A DNA stretch of 64,000 bases from Actinomycetota bacterium (GTDB lineage: Bacteria; Actinomycetota; CADDZG01; JAHWKV01; JAOPZY01): contig DASTWV010000009.1 of NCBI GenBank assembly GCA_035765775.1, positions 82,065-146,064 of the forward strand, given 5' to 3'. Under the pieces are notes generated by a model. That model was not told the DNA's origin and did no database searches. It saw nothing but the letters and a program-made list of their open reading frames with translations. Within the stretch, counting starts at the first letter, position 1; each line of letters begins with the position of its first letter. Shown in pieces: positions 16,721 through 25,129 of this stretch. A program made the translations under genes and the position numbers.

Positions 16721-19144
16721 GTGTCGGACAACGATGTCCTGCCGCCCCCCGGAGTCGACGAGGCCCAGCACCGGCGCAACTCGCTCCGCCCCGAGGTCCC
16801 CACCCGGTTCCGCCGGCTGAAGGCCGTCGTGGTGGGCCGGCCGCTGTCCACCGAGCGGCTGGTGCACGAGCGCCTGGGCAAGCCGACCGCCCTGGCGGTG
16901 TTCGCCAGCGACAACCTCTCCTCCTCGGCGTACGCCACCGAGGAGATCCTCAATGTCCTGGTCAAGGCCGCCGCCGTCGGCATCTTCGCCATGGTGGTGC
17001 CCATCACGCTGGCGCTGCTCGGCGTCCTGGGGATCCTGCTGTTCTCCTACCGCCAGACCATCAAGGCGTATCCGGGCGGCGGCGGCGCCTACCTCGTCAC
17101 CCGGGACAACTTCGGTCTGCTGCCCGCCCAGGTGGCGGGCGTCGCCCTCATGACCGATTACGTCCTCACGGTCTCGGTGTCGGTCGCCGCCGGCACCGCC
17201 GCGCTCACCTCGGCCTTCGGGGCGCTGTTCCCCTACCGGGTGATCATCTCCCTGTTCTTCATCCTCATCCTCACGATGGGCAACCTCCGGGGCCTCAAGG
17301 AGGCCGGGCGGATGTTCGCCCTGCCCACCTACTTCTTCATCACGATGATGGGCGTGATGTTTGCGGTCGGGGGCTACCGCTGGGCCGCCGGGGCGCTGCA
17401 CCCGGTGCCGACGTTCCCCCATTCGGAGATCGCCGCCGTCGGGTTCTTCGTTGTCCTGCATGCGTTCTCGTCCGGCGGGGCGGCGGTCACCGGCGTCGAG
17501 GCGATCTCCAACGGGGTCCCCGCCTTCAAGCCGCCCGAGTGGCGCAACGCCCGGACGACGCTCATGTGGATGGGGAGCCTGCTCGGGGCGATGTTCCTCG
17601 GCCTGTCGATCCTGGACGCCAAGCTCAAGGTCATCCCCGACCCCACCGGCGCCAAGACCGTGCTGGCGCAGGTGGGCCAGGGCGTGTTCGGCCACTCGGG
17701 GTTCGGGACGGTGGCGTACTACGGCCTGCAGGCGGCCACCATGCTGATCTTGGTGCTGGCGGCCAACACCAGCTACGCCGACTTCCCCCGCCTGGCCAGC
17801 TTCATCGCCATCGACCGCTACCTGCCCCGCCAGCTGGCCCGCTACGGCGACCGGCTGGTGTTCTCCAACGGCATCGTCGTCCTGGCGGCGCTCGCCTCGT
17901 CGCTGGTCATCATCTTCAAGGCGAGCGTCACCGGGCTGATCCCGCTGTACGCCATCGGAGTGTTCACCTCGTTCACGTTCTCGCAGTCGGGTATGGCCCG
18001 GCACCACCGCCGGGAGCGGGAGCCCGGGTGGAAGCGCGGCCTGCTGATCAACGGCTTCGGGGCGGTGGTCTCGGGGCTGATGACCGTCATCATCGCCGCC
18101 ACCAAGTTCACCCAGGGGGCCTGGGTGATCCTCGTGATCGTCCCGGTGGCGGTCGCCGGCCTGGTCACCATCCACCGCCACTACCAGGAGGCCGCCGTGC
18201 TGCTGCGGCGCCCGGACCGCACGGTGCCCAAGGACTTCCCCCGCCAGCGGGTGATCATCCCCGACATCGGCGATGCCCAGAGCCTGCGGGCCACCCTCGC
18301 CTATGCCCAGCGGGTGTGGCCCACCGAGATCCGGGTGGTCCGCCTGGCCCGGCCGGGCGAGGACACCACCGAGTTCCTCCGGGCCCGGCCGCTGGCCGGC
18401 GAGGTCCGGGAGGCCGCCCTCATCCGGGACGGCTCGAAGGCGGCCGCCCTGCGGGGCTACCTGCGGTCGGTGCGCCGGGAGGTCGGGCCGGGCGAGGTGC
18501 TGAACGTCATCATCCCCGAGACGGTCGAGGGCATGGGGCTGCGCTACATCCTGCGCCAGCGCCGTATTCAGCGGCTGAAGTCCACCCTGCTGGCCGAACC
18601 CGACGTCGTCCTCACCAACCTGCCCACCCGGCAGGGCTACGAGCACCTGGAGCCCGGCGAGCGGGCCGCCCGGGGCCAGCACGCCACCCAGCCCTGGCGC
18701 CATGTGGCCGTGGTGCTGGTGGCGGGCGTCCACAACGCCAGCCTGTCGGGGCTGCGCTACGCCCGGTCCCTGGGGGCCGACGAGCTGCACTGCCTGCACG
18801 TCGAGACGACGGCCAAGGAGACCGAGGCCGTGCTGGCGGAATGGCACGCCATGGTGGGCAGCCCGTCCCTGGAGGTGCTGCCGTCGCCCTACCGGGAGAT
18901 CGTGCGGCCGATCCACGAGCGGGTGCGCCGCATGCTCGACGCCGACCCCCACACCTACGTGACGATCGTGATCCCGGAGTTCGTGGTGCGCAAGACCTGG
19001 CACAACGCCCTGCACAACCACACCGCGCTGCTGCTGAAGCGGGCGTTCCTGTTCGAGCCGTCGGTGGTCGTCTCGGCCGTGCCCTACCGCTTGGACAAAA
19101 TCGAGGAGGCGCCGGCCTCTGCGGGCGCGACGTCGGCGCATTAG
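16721..19144 (+). CDS. APC superfamily transporter, KimA/YdaO-like, probable potassium importer
   Basis: The 807-residue product has about twelve transmembrane segments in the first 490 residues. It includes the APC/KimA N-terminal signature FASDNLSSSAYATEEIL (about 55-71) and YRQTIKAYPGGGGAYLVTRD (about 109-128). A long cytoplasmic C-terminal region follows, containing a universal-stress-protein-like part (VAVVLVAGVHNASLSGLRYA). KimA proteins import K+ and are inhibited by c-di-AMP in Bacillus; the same chemistry here is inferred. It is longer than typical KimA (about 600 residues). It is divergent from the TrkA pair, matching mycobacterial gene order. The GTG start is preceded by GAGAGGAGG. 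Confidence 0.88.
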   Translation: MSDNDVLPPPGVDEAQHRRNSLRPEVPTRFRRLKAVVVGRPLSTERLVHERLGKPTALAVFASDNLSSSAYATEEILNVLVKAAAVGIFAMVVPITLALLGVLGILLFSYRQTIKAYPGGGGAYLVTRDNFGLLPAQVAGVALMTDYVLTVSVSVAAGTAALTSAFGALFPYRVIISLFFILILTMGNLRGLKEAGRMFALPTYFFITMMGVMFAVGGYRWAAGALHPVPTFPHSEIAAVGFFVVLHAFSSGGAAVTGVEAISNGVPAFKPPEWRNARTTLMWMGSLLGAMFLGLSILDAKLKVIPDPTGAKTVLAQVGQGVFGHSGFGTVAYYGLQAATMLILVLAANTSYADFPRLASFIAIDRYLPRQLARYGDRLVFSNGIVVLAALASSLVIIFKASVTGLIPLYAIGVFTSFTFSQSGMARHHRREREPGWKRGLLINGFGAVVSGLMTVIIAATKFTQGAWVILVIVPVAVAGLVTIHRHYQEAAVLLRRPDRTVPKDFPRQRVIIPDIGDAQSLRATLAYAQRVWPTEIRVVRLARPGEDTTEFLRARPLAGEVREAALIRDGSKAAALRGYLRSVRREVGPGEVLNVIIPETVEGMGLRYILRQRRIQRLKSTLLAEPDVVLTNLPTRQGYEHLEPGERAARGQHATQPWRHVAVVLVAGVHNASLSGLRYARSLGADELHCLHVETTAKETEAVLAEWHAMVGSPSLEVLPSPYREIVRPIHERVRRMLDADPHTYVTIVIPEFVVRKTWHNALHNHTALLLKRAFLFEPSVVVSAVPYRLDKIEEAPASAGATSAH

Positions 19145-19243
19145 GAAAGCGGCACGAAGAAATCTTCCTGCATTTTCGGCCCGGCTGGTATCAAAACCGT
19201 CTCCTCGAGCGTCTTACCAGACAGGGTCGATGAGGAGGCAGGC

Positions 19244-19990
19244 ATGCAGGGCACGACATTCGCACGGGTGCAGTTCACCAACGGACGCGGGGAGCGGCTC
19301 TCCGGCGTCCTGGCGACCCCCGCCGGGGGTGCCCAAGCCTGCGCCCTGCTCCCGCCCGCCCTCGGGCACCAGCCCGTGCAGGGCTCACTGCTCTCCGACC
19401 CGCTCACCCGCCGCGGGGTGGCGGCGCTCCAGTTCAACTCGGCGCCCCACCCGAGCCGGGAAGGCACCCAGGCCGACACCGACGAGACCGGCCTCACCCT
19501 GACCTCGGCCGCCGCCGACGTCCTGGCGGGCATCGACGCCGCCGGCGACCTGGGCTGGGACCCTGACCGGGTGGTCGTGGTTGCTCAGGGCCTGGCCGCC
19601 CGGGCGGCGATCCGGGCCCTCGCGCTTCCGATCCCGGTGGCGGGCCTCGTCCTCGTGCAGCCCCTGGTGGACGTCCGGCCCTCCGCCGACGGCCCCTTCG
19701 CCCTCGACGCCCTCGACGCCCTCTGGCTGGGCGTGCACGCCACCCGCAAGGAGCTCGGCGGCGTGCTGGCGCCGGTCGCCGCCATCGCAGCCCGGCGGGA
19801 TCCCATGGTGGATGCCGCCGACGTCAGTGCCGCACTCACCGGCTGGTCGCCGTGGCCCCGCGGCCTGCAGATGGTCGATTCCCTGGAGGATCTCGTCAAC
19901 CAGCCCGCGGCCCTCGCCGAGGTGCTCGGCCTGGTGGCCGGGGCGGTCGAGGAGGCCTTGGGGCTGCCCTCCGGCCAGCGGGTAGCCTAG
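19244..19990 (+). CDS. Alpha/beta-hydrolase-like protein lacking the nucleophile
   Basis: The 248-residue product follows the alpha/beta-hydrolase layout: LSGVLATPAGGAQACALLPP for the first strands and WDPDRVVVVAQGLAARAAIRA at the position of the nucleophile elbow. The expected G-x-S-x-G is replaced by A-Q-G-L-A (residues 114-118), so the catalytic Ser is a Gly. The protein is therefore probably inactive as a serine hydrolase or has another role. ATG 19244 is supported by GGAGG. It is convergent with the glutamine-synthetase-like gene. Confidence 0.75.
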   Translation: MQGTTFARVQFTNGRGERLSGVLATPAGGAQACALLPPALGHQPVQGSLLSDPLTRRGVAALQFNSAPHPSREGTQADTDETGLTLTSAAADVLAGIDAAGDLGWDPDRVVVVAQGLAARAAIRALALPIPVAGLVLVQPLVDVRPSADGPFALDALDALWLGVHATRKELGGVLAPVAAIAARRDPMVDAADVSAALTGWSPWPRGLQMVDSLEDLVNQPAALAEVLGLVAGAVEEALGLPSGQRVA

Positions 19991-20007
19991 GCCCCGGCCA
20001 AAGCCCC

Positions 20008-21285
20008 TCAGGCCTCGTCGAGGTACCGGTCCAGCTCCCAGCCCGTGATCTGCGTCTCGTAGGCCACCACCTCGGCCCGGCGGCCGTCCACCAGCAGTGA
20101 CAGCAGCTGGTCCTGGAAGGTGTCCACCAGGATGTCGTCGGCCAGCAGGGCGTCCAGGGCGCCGTCCAGGGTGCGGGGGAGGGACTCGAAGCGCACCGAG
20201 TCGCTGCCCGCCGGGCCGGCCGGGTCAAAGCCCTCCAGGTCCTCCTCCATGGGTGGGGGCAGTTCCAGCTGCTTCTCCAGGCCGTGCGCCCCCGCCGCCA
20301 AGAGCCCGGCGACCAGGAGGTAGGGGTTGGCCAGTGGGTCCGACGCCCGGAACTCGATCGAGGCCTCCGGAGCCCGGTAGGTGCTCAGGCGGATCAGCGC
20401 CCCCCGGTTGACGTGCGCCCAGACCACGGCGCTGGGCGCCTCGGCCCCCGACGCCAGCCGCTTGTACGAGTTGACCGTCGGTGCCGCCAGGGCGCACAGC
20501 CCCCGGGCGTGGTACAGCTGCCCGGCCACGAACGCCTGGCCGTCCTCGTCCAGCGTCCCGTCGGCGTTGAACAACCTCCCGGTCACCCGCTGCTGCAGGT
20601 GCATGCCCGACCCGGCCTCGCCCGCCACCGGCCGGGGCATGAACGTGGCCCGCATCCCGGCCCCGGCGGCCACCGCCCGGATCACCCGCCGGGCGAGCAC
20701 GATGGAGTCGGCCAGGTCCACCGGTCCGTGCGGGGCCAGGTCCAGCTCGTACTGCCCGGGGCCGGCCTCCTGGTGGCAGCCCTCCACCAGCACGCCGAAG
20801 TCAGCGAGGCGGTCGGCCGCCTCCCGGACGAGGCCCATGCCGATGCTCTCGGCGTCGTTGAAGTACCCCGCCTGGTCGATGGGCTGCGTGCCGTCCCCCG
20901 AGAAGATGTAGAACTCGATCTCGGCCCCGGCGGTGTAGCCCTCGGCCAGTTCCTCGAGGTCGCCCACCACCCGCTGCAGGGCGGTGCGGGGGTCGCCCAG
21001 CCACGGCCGCCCGTCGCTGGTGACCACGTTGCAGAACGCCCGGGCAACGTGGGCGTCCACCCGGCACAGCGTGGTGGCGTCCGGGCGCAGGCGCATGTCC
21101 TTCTCGGCCAGCCGGGCCCTGCCCTCGAGGGCCGAGCCGTCGAAGGGGTACCCGCTGGCCACGGCCTCGGGGAACAGCCGGGCGGGGATCTGGAGGGAGT
21201 GGCCGCTGCCGAAGACATCGACAAACGTGAGGCGCACCCAGGACAGGCCGTCGGGCAGCTGGATGGCCGCGGCGCCCTCGTTCAT
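20008..21285 (-). CDS. Glutamine synthetase family protein
   Basis: The 425-residue product has the GS beta-grasp N-terminus (WVRLTFVDVFGSG, YPFDGSALEG). Its catalytic domain keeps the main ligands: EIEFYIF, GCHQEAGPGQYELDLA, FMPRPVAGEAGSGMHLQQ, NSYKRL, NRGALIRLSTYRAPEASIEFRASDP. It lacks a recognisable adenylylation YDLPP motif, unlike the second GS in this window. It may be an alternative GS or a gamma-glutamyl-amine ligase. It starts three bases after the PP2C stop, with its ribosome site GAGAGGAGG inside the PP2C 3' end, so it is coupled to the phosphatase gene. Confidence 0.88.
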   Translation of the reverse strand: MNEGAAAIQLPDGLSWVRLTFVDVFGSGHSLQIPARLFPEAVASGYPFDGSALEGRARLAEKDMRLRPDATTLCRVDAHVARAFCNVVTSDGRPWLGDPRTALQRVVGDLEELAEGYTAGAEIEFYIFSGDGTQPIDQAGYFNDAESIGMGLVREAADRLADFGVLVEGCHQEAGPGQYELDLAPHGPVDLADSIVLARRVIRAVAAGAGMRATFMPRPVAGEAGSGMHLQQRVTGRLFNADGTLDEDGQAFVAGQLYHARGLCALAAPTVNSYKRLASGAEAPSAVVWAHVNRGALIRLSTYRAPEASIEFRASDPLANPYLLVAGLLAAGAHGLEKQLELPPPMEEDLEGFDPAGPAGSDSVRFESLPRTLDGALDALLADDILVDTFQDQLLSLLVDGRRAEVVAYETQITGWELDRYLDEA

Positions 21286-21288
21286 GGC

Positions 21289-22194
21289 TCAGCCTCCTCT
21301 CGAGAACCGGCGGAAGAGGCGGCGCCCCCCGCTGGTCGGACCGTGGGCCACGAGGCGGATCACCGCCACCGTGACGTTGTCGGGCGCATCGCGTTTCAAG
21401 GCTAGCTCAATCAGTCGGGCGGCAGCAGTCGGGCAGTCGGGTGCCTCCTCGTCCTCCGAACCCGACACGATCTCGGCGATCTCGCCCCGGGCGACCGAGT
21501 CCCACAGCCCGTCGGAGCACAGCACGAAGCTGTCCCCGGGCTCGGCGGGCTCCCGGACGAGGTCGATCTGCAGCATGGGCTCGGTGCCCAGCGACCGGGT
21601 GAGCATCGACCGGGCCGGGTGGCGGGCCGCCTGCTCGGCGGTGATGAGCCGCATGCGCAGCATCTCGCCGACCCGGGAGTGGTCGGCGGTGAGCTGGGAG
21701 GCCTGACCCTCCCGGATCAGGTAGGCCCGGGAGTCCCCGGCGTGGGCGATCACCGCCTCCTTGCCCGCCAGCACCAGGGCGGTGAGGGTGCTGCCCATCC
21801 CCCGGCGCCCGGCGTCATGGCTGGCGTCGAAGACCGCGACGTTGGCGGCCCGCACCGCCGAGCGCAGCCGCTGGTGGGCCGCCCCCGACCCGACCGAGTC
21901 GCCCGCCCAGGAGCCGACCACGGTCTCCACCGCCAGCCGGCTGGCGACCTCCCCGGCGGCGTGGCCCCCCATCCCGTCGGCCACCACGAACAGCGGCTCG
22001 GCCCTCTCGGGCGTGCACGCCCCGGCATAGTCCTCGTTGTTGTCCCGGCCGGTGCCGATGTCGCAGATATAGGCCCACTCGACGGTGTCCGAGGCCCCCT
22101 CGGAGGCCATTCGGCCGGGCGCCTCCGAGGGGGATTGCGGGTCGGGTGCCACGGGCACGGGCTGCTCGTCTGCGGGGCACATGGTGCTGCTCAT
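21289..22194 (-). CDS. PP2C-type serine/threonine protein phosphatase
   Basis: This is a 301-residue PP2C phosphatase with all metal-binding motifs: GRDNNEDYAG (about 50), VVADGMGGHAAGE (about 72-84), GMGSTLTALVLAG, IAHAGDSRAYLI, LCSDGLWD and APDNVTVAVIRL. It has no membrane segment. A 45-residue N-terminal extension is Pro/Ser-rich. PP2Cs of this type reverse Ser/Thr kinase phosphorylation; no kinase gene is adjacent. It is located between an APC permease upstream (62 bp) and a coupled GS-like gene downstream, which suggests, without proving, a link to nitrogen control. Confidence 0.93.
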   Translation of the reverse strand: MSSTMCPADEQPVPVAPDPQSPSEAPGRMASEGASDTVEWAYICDIGTGRDNNEDYAGACTPERAEPLFVVADGMGGHAAGEVASRLAVETVVGSWAGDSVGSGAAHQRLRSAVRAANVAVFDASHDAGRRGMGSTLTALVLAGKEAVIAHAGDSRAYLIREGQASQLTADHSRVGEMLRMRLITAEQAARHPARSMLTRSLGTEPMLQIDLVREPAEPGDSFVLCSDGLWDSVARGEIAEIVSGSEDEEAPDCPTAAARLIELALKRDAPDNVTVAVIRLVAHGPTSGGRRLFRRFSRGG

Positions 22195-22256
22195 TGTGAC
22201 TTACCGGCTTCCCCGGGCCGGAGCGGGAGCCGACCCGGGGAAGCCGCTACCAGCGG

Positions 22257-23834
22257 TCAGGCTTCCAGCGGGACCTGCTCCTCGGCGGCCAAGCGGGGCC
22301 CCTTGTGGTCGTGGAACACCTTCACCCCCCGCATCCTCGGGTTGAGGGCCACCCAGACTATGCCCGCCACGCACCAGGCGGCCACCACGCCGAGGGCCTT
22401 GGTGGTGTCGGTGGCCGTGGTGCCCCCGGCTTTGAGGGCGAGGTACACCACCCCGCACAGCTCGGCGAAGTTCATCAGCAGGCCGAGACCGGGGACAAAG
22501 AAGTGCTTGATGAACGCCTTGTCGTGCCGGCTGGCGAAGGCCACGATGCAGATGAAACAGCTCATGCCGTACACCAGGAACGTGCCGATGTTGGACGCCA
22601 GGGTGATCTGGGTCAGGTTGTCGACGTTGTGCACGCCGTAGATGCCCAGCACGGCGGAGAGGCCGGTGAGGATCCAGATGCCGCCGTGCGGGGTGGCGTA
22701 CTTGCCGTGCAGGAGGCCCAGGATGCCGGGCATCTCCTTGTCCCTGCCCATCACGTAGGTGATGCGCACGCCGGTGTTCAGGCAGGCCAGTGTGGTGCCG
22801 ATGAGGGCGAACAGCACGGTGGCGGCCATGATCAGCGCCAGCGTCTCGCCGGTGTGGCCCAGCATCTTGTTGCCGATGTTGGTGATCATGTCGCCGATCG
22901 GGGCCCCGCTGCCCGCGGCCGAGGGAAACCCGCCGGCAACCGCGCTGGCTCCGCTGCCCGACGCCGGGTTGGTGACGGTGGAGAAGGCGAAGTTGGAGGC
23001 GAAGTACTCGAACAGGTAGCAGATGCCGCCCTGGATCAGCAGGCTGAGCAGGATGCCCCGCCGGATGTCCTTCTCCGGGCGCAGCGCCTCGGCGCCCAGG
23101 GCGGTCACCGACTCGAAGCCCACCAGCAGCAAGATGGCGATGGTGGACTGGTAGATGACGTAGAGCAACTTCCGTGGGAAGACGATGTGGATGGCGCTGG
23201 GCTGCATGTAGGTGCCCAGGTGCGGGTGGCTCAGCCGGAAGATGATGGCCACGATGCTGAACGCCACCAGCGTGGTGATCTGGATGACATTGACTGCGAT
23301 GGCGGCGTTGGTGGAGCCGCTGACCCCCCGGTAGGCGATGTAGCCGCACAGCAGGGCGAACAGCAGGCAGACGACGGCCAGGACCCCGTAGCTCAGCGTG
23401 TTGTGGGTGATCGTGGTGTAGATGTAGCTCACCAGGATCCCGCCGAAGGCCACCATGATCCCGGGATAGATCCAGTAGTACAGATGCGAGATCCACCCGA
23501 CGGTGAGCTTCATGAACCGGGCCATCTTGCGGTGCTGTTCCTTCTCCTTGTCCAGGAGGGCGGCCTCGGCGAAGTAGTAGCTGGACCCGGCCCCGGCGTC
23601 GGGGTAGATGCGGGCCAGCTCGCTGTAGCTGAAGGCCGTGAGGAAGGCGAGGATCAGGGCGAAGAACAAGCCGGTCCACATCTCGGTGCCGGTGTAGCCG
23701 CTGCCTGACTTGAGCGCCGACTGGGCCTCGAACGTGGTCCACAGGAACGCCCCCGGGGCGATCAGGGCCATGGCGTTCACGGTGATGCCGGTGAGCGTCA
23801 GGCTTCGCTTCATCTCCACTTCTTCAGCTGCCAT
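22257..23834 (-). CDS. APC family amino acid permease
   Basis: The 525-residue product has about twelve to thirteen transmembrane helices. It begins MAAEEVEMKRSLTLTGITVN, followed by the TM1 motif MALIAPGAFLWTTFE of APC amino acid permeases. YSELARIYPDAGAGSSYYF in TM2-3 and LVGFESVTALGAEALRPEKD in TM6-7 are family signatures. A long extracytoplasmic Ser/Gly loop lies near residues 320-350. ATG 23834 is chosen with AAGGGA upstream; the frame extends to 24029 without similarity. It is the first gene of a minus-strand group with PP2C and GS-like genes, suggesting uptake of an amino acid or amine. The substrate is unknown. Confidence 0.88.
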   Translation of the reverse strand: MAAEEVEMKRSLTLTGITVNAMALIAPGAFLWTTFEAQSALKSGSGYTGTEMWTGLFFALILAFLTAFSYSELARIYPDAGAGSSYYFAEAALLDKEKEQHRKMARFMKLTVGWISHLYYWIYPGIMVAFGGILVSYIYTTITHNTLSYGVLAVVCLLFALLCGYIAYRGVSGSTNAAIAVNVIQITTLVAFSIVAIIFRLSHPHLGTYMQPSAIHIVFPRKLLYVIYQSTIAILLLVGFESVTALGAEALRPEKDIRRGILLSLLIQGGICYLFEYFASNFAFSTVTNPASGSGASAVAGGFPSAAGSGAPIGDMITNIGNKMLGHTGETLALIMAATVLFALIGTTLACLNTGVRITYVMGRDKEMPGILGLLHGKYATPHGGIWILTGLSAVLGIYGVHNVDNLTQITLASNIGTFLVYGMSCFICIVAFASRHDKAFIKHFFVPGLGLLMNFAELCGVVYLALKAGGTTATDTTKALGVVAAWCVAGIVWVALNPRMRGVKVFHDHKGPRLAAEEQVPLEA

Positions 23835-23956
23835 CCCGCATCCCTTCTTCCAGGTGGTGCGGTTCGGATCCCCCCGGACGCACCAGGCCTCCACGGACTG
23901 GATGGGCCGCTCTCCCACGACCCGCCCCGAAGATAGGGGGCCAGGATTTCGCCGGT

Positions 23957-23994
23957 GTATCCCCCAGGTAACGTTTTTGTTACGGGCCTTAACG
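23957..23994. promoter_or_regulatory. Array of GTnAC-like half-sites at 11-bp spacing upstream of the APC permease
   Basis: GTATC (23957), GTAAC (23968), GTTAC (23979) and TAACG (23990) recur exactly every 11 bp, separated by six bases each. This is the geometry of OmpR-family sites, such as actinobacterial GlnR boxes built of GTnAC-n6-GAAAC units. The array lies about 120-160 bp upstream of the permease start. The GAAAC halves are missing, so assignment to GlnR is tentative. Confidence 0.4.
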
Positions 23995-24000
23995 GGTTCG

Positions 24001-24957
24001 TTATGCCGCGCCGCCCGGTGTGCACCCACCGGCGCCTCCCCTGTAGCCGCGCCGCTCCAACCCCAGCTCGATCAGGTCCCCGACCGCCTCGGGATCGGTG
24101 CGGAGCCGGTAGGGCGTCACGGGCAGCAGGTCCCAGCCTTCGGCTATGGCTGCCGCAGTGCGCTCATGGTCGGAGGCCCACTGGCTCATCTGCGAGTGGT
24201 GGCGGTAGCTGTTGACCTCGACGCCGAAGCCGACCTCCGGGCAGGCGGCGTCCACGTAGATCACCCGGCCGTCGCGCAGATCGATGCGGTACTCCTGCAC
24301 CCAGCCGGACCAACCCCGTGCCTGGATGAGCTTCCAGAGCACCCGCTGGGGACGGCTGTCGGCGAAGCGCGCCTGGCCCGCCCGCTCGGCGAGCAGCTGA
24401 CCCATCACCGCCGCCCGGCGCCGCCCCTGGGCGCCGAGGGCCCGGTAGCGCTGCACCACGTAGGGCAGGGGCATAAGCCGCCGGGCGAGGGCGTAGTCCA
24501 GAGCGTCGGCGGCCTCTTCGGGCGGCAGCACGCGGGAGATGTCGATGAGCGTCCGGGTAACTGACGTGCAGGGGATTCCCAGCCAGTGGTCCTGGTCGGA
24601 CCACGCAACCTCGCCGATGCGATGCAGCGTTACGCCCTTCGGGCTTCTCTGATGCCGTTGGGCCCCCAACTCGACGGCGTCGGTGCTCACCGGGAGACCC
24701 AGCAGCCGGGCGGCGGTGACGCCGTAGGCAAGCGAGCCGGGCACCGCCAGCGTGGCCGCTTTCAGCGACTGCTCCCACGAGGCCGGCATCCCCGCCAGCC
24801 GGTAGACGCCGTGGTGCATCCGTTGCCACTGACCGGTGCGGATCCGCCGGTCGCACGCGTCCGGTGAGTAGCCGTGCGCGATGCACTGGCTCCTGGTGAC
24901 GAGTCCGTACTGGCGCGTGGCCAGGGCGTCCACCCGGATGCGGTCCGAGACGTCCAT
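24001..24957 (-). CDS. AbiEi-antitoxin-like N-terminal domain with DUF559-type nuclease domain
   Basis: The 318-residue product has an AbiEi-type N-terminal helix-turn-helix region (DALATRQYGLVTRSQCIAHG, about residues 8-27, then GVYRLAG). Its C-terminal DUF559/Vsr-like domain (about 215-295) has RVIYVDAACPEVGFGVEVNS, which contains the D-x-n-E-V core of PD-(D/E)XK nucleases. This fusion is common in actinobacteria, usually without an adjacent toxin, as here. ATG 24957 is preferred; a TTG at 24987 is also open. It stands alone, downstream of the glnA terminators. The function is unproven; defence or DNA repair are possibilities. Confidence 0.8.
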   Translation of the reverse strand: MDVSDRIRVDALATRQYGLVTRSQCIAHGYSPDACDRRIRTGQWQRMHHGVYRLAGMPASWEQSLKAATLAVPGSLAYGVTAARLLGLPVSTDAVELGAQRHQRSPKGVTLHRIGEVAWSDQDHWLGIPCTSVTRTLIDISRVLPPEEAADALDYALARRLMPLPYVVQRYRALGAQGRRRAAVMGQLLAERAGQARFADSRPQRVLWKLIQARGWSGWVQEYRIDLRDGRVIYVDAACPEVGFGVEVNSYRHHSQMSQWASDHERTAAAIAEGWDLLPVTPYRLRTDPEAVGDLIELGLERRGYRGGAGGCTPGGAA

Positions 24958-25012
24958 GCCCGCAATACAAGCAGGAGGGTATGACAATGAACGCTTAGAC
25001 GCCTAAGTAAGC

Positions 25013-25043
25013 CACAAAAGCCGTGCCCACCACGGCTTTTGTG
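25013..25043. terminator. Bidirectional rho-independent terminator
   Basis: CACAAAAGCCGTG (25013-25025) and CACGGCTTTTGTG (25031-25043) form a perfect 13-bp stem with a five-base loop. A T run at the base of the GC stem is present in both directions. It ends the minus-strand glnA transcript and separates it from the AbiEi/DUF559 gene. Confidence 0.85.
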
Positions 25044-25080
25044 CCCCACCTCCGCCCGAGGTCAAAACCGGCCCACAAGA

Positions 25081-25107
25081 AAGGGCGCCCCGGCCAGGGG
25101 CGCCCTT
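25081..25107 (-). terminator. Strong hairpin directly after glnA
   Basis: AAGGGCGCCCC (25081-25091) and GGGGCGCCCTT (25097-25107) form a perfect 11-bp stem around GGCCA, 22 bp after the glnA stop. The minus-strand sequence after it is only weakly T-rich (TCTTGTGGG). It may act together with the second hairpin at 25013-25043, or as a 3' stabiliser of the glnA mRNA. Confidence 0.6.
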
Positions 25108-25129
25108 CCCAAAACGGACAGAAGCGGAA

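Noticed and set aside
16694..19141. An 815-codon open frame antisense to the KimA-like transporter gene
   Set aside because: It has the His/Asp/Arg/Gln-rich composition of antisense frames in high-GC coding DNA, shows no motif, and the plus-strand frame is a clear transporter.
24001..24957. A complete AbiE toxin-antitoxin system
   Set aside because: Only the antitoxin-type domain is present and it is fused to a nuclease-like domain; no AbiEii nucleotidyltransferase toxin is adjacent.
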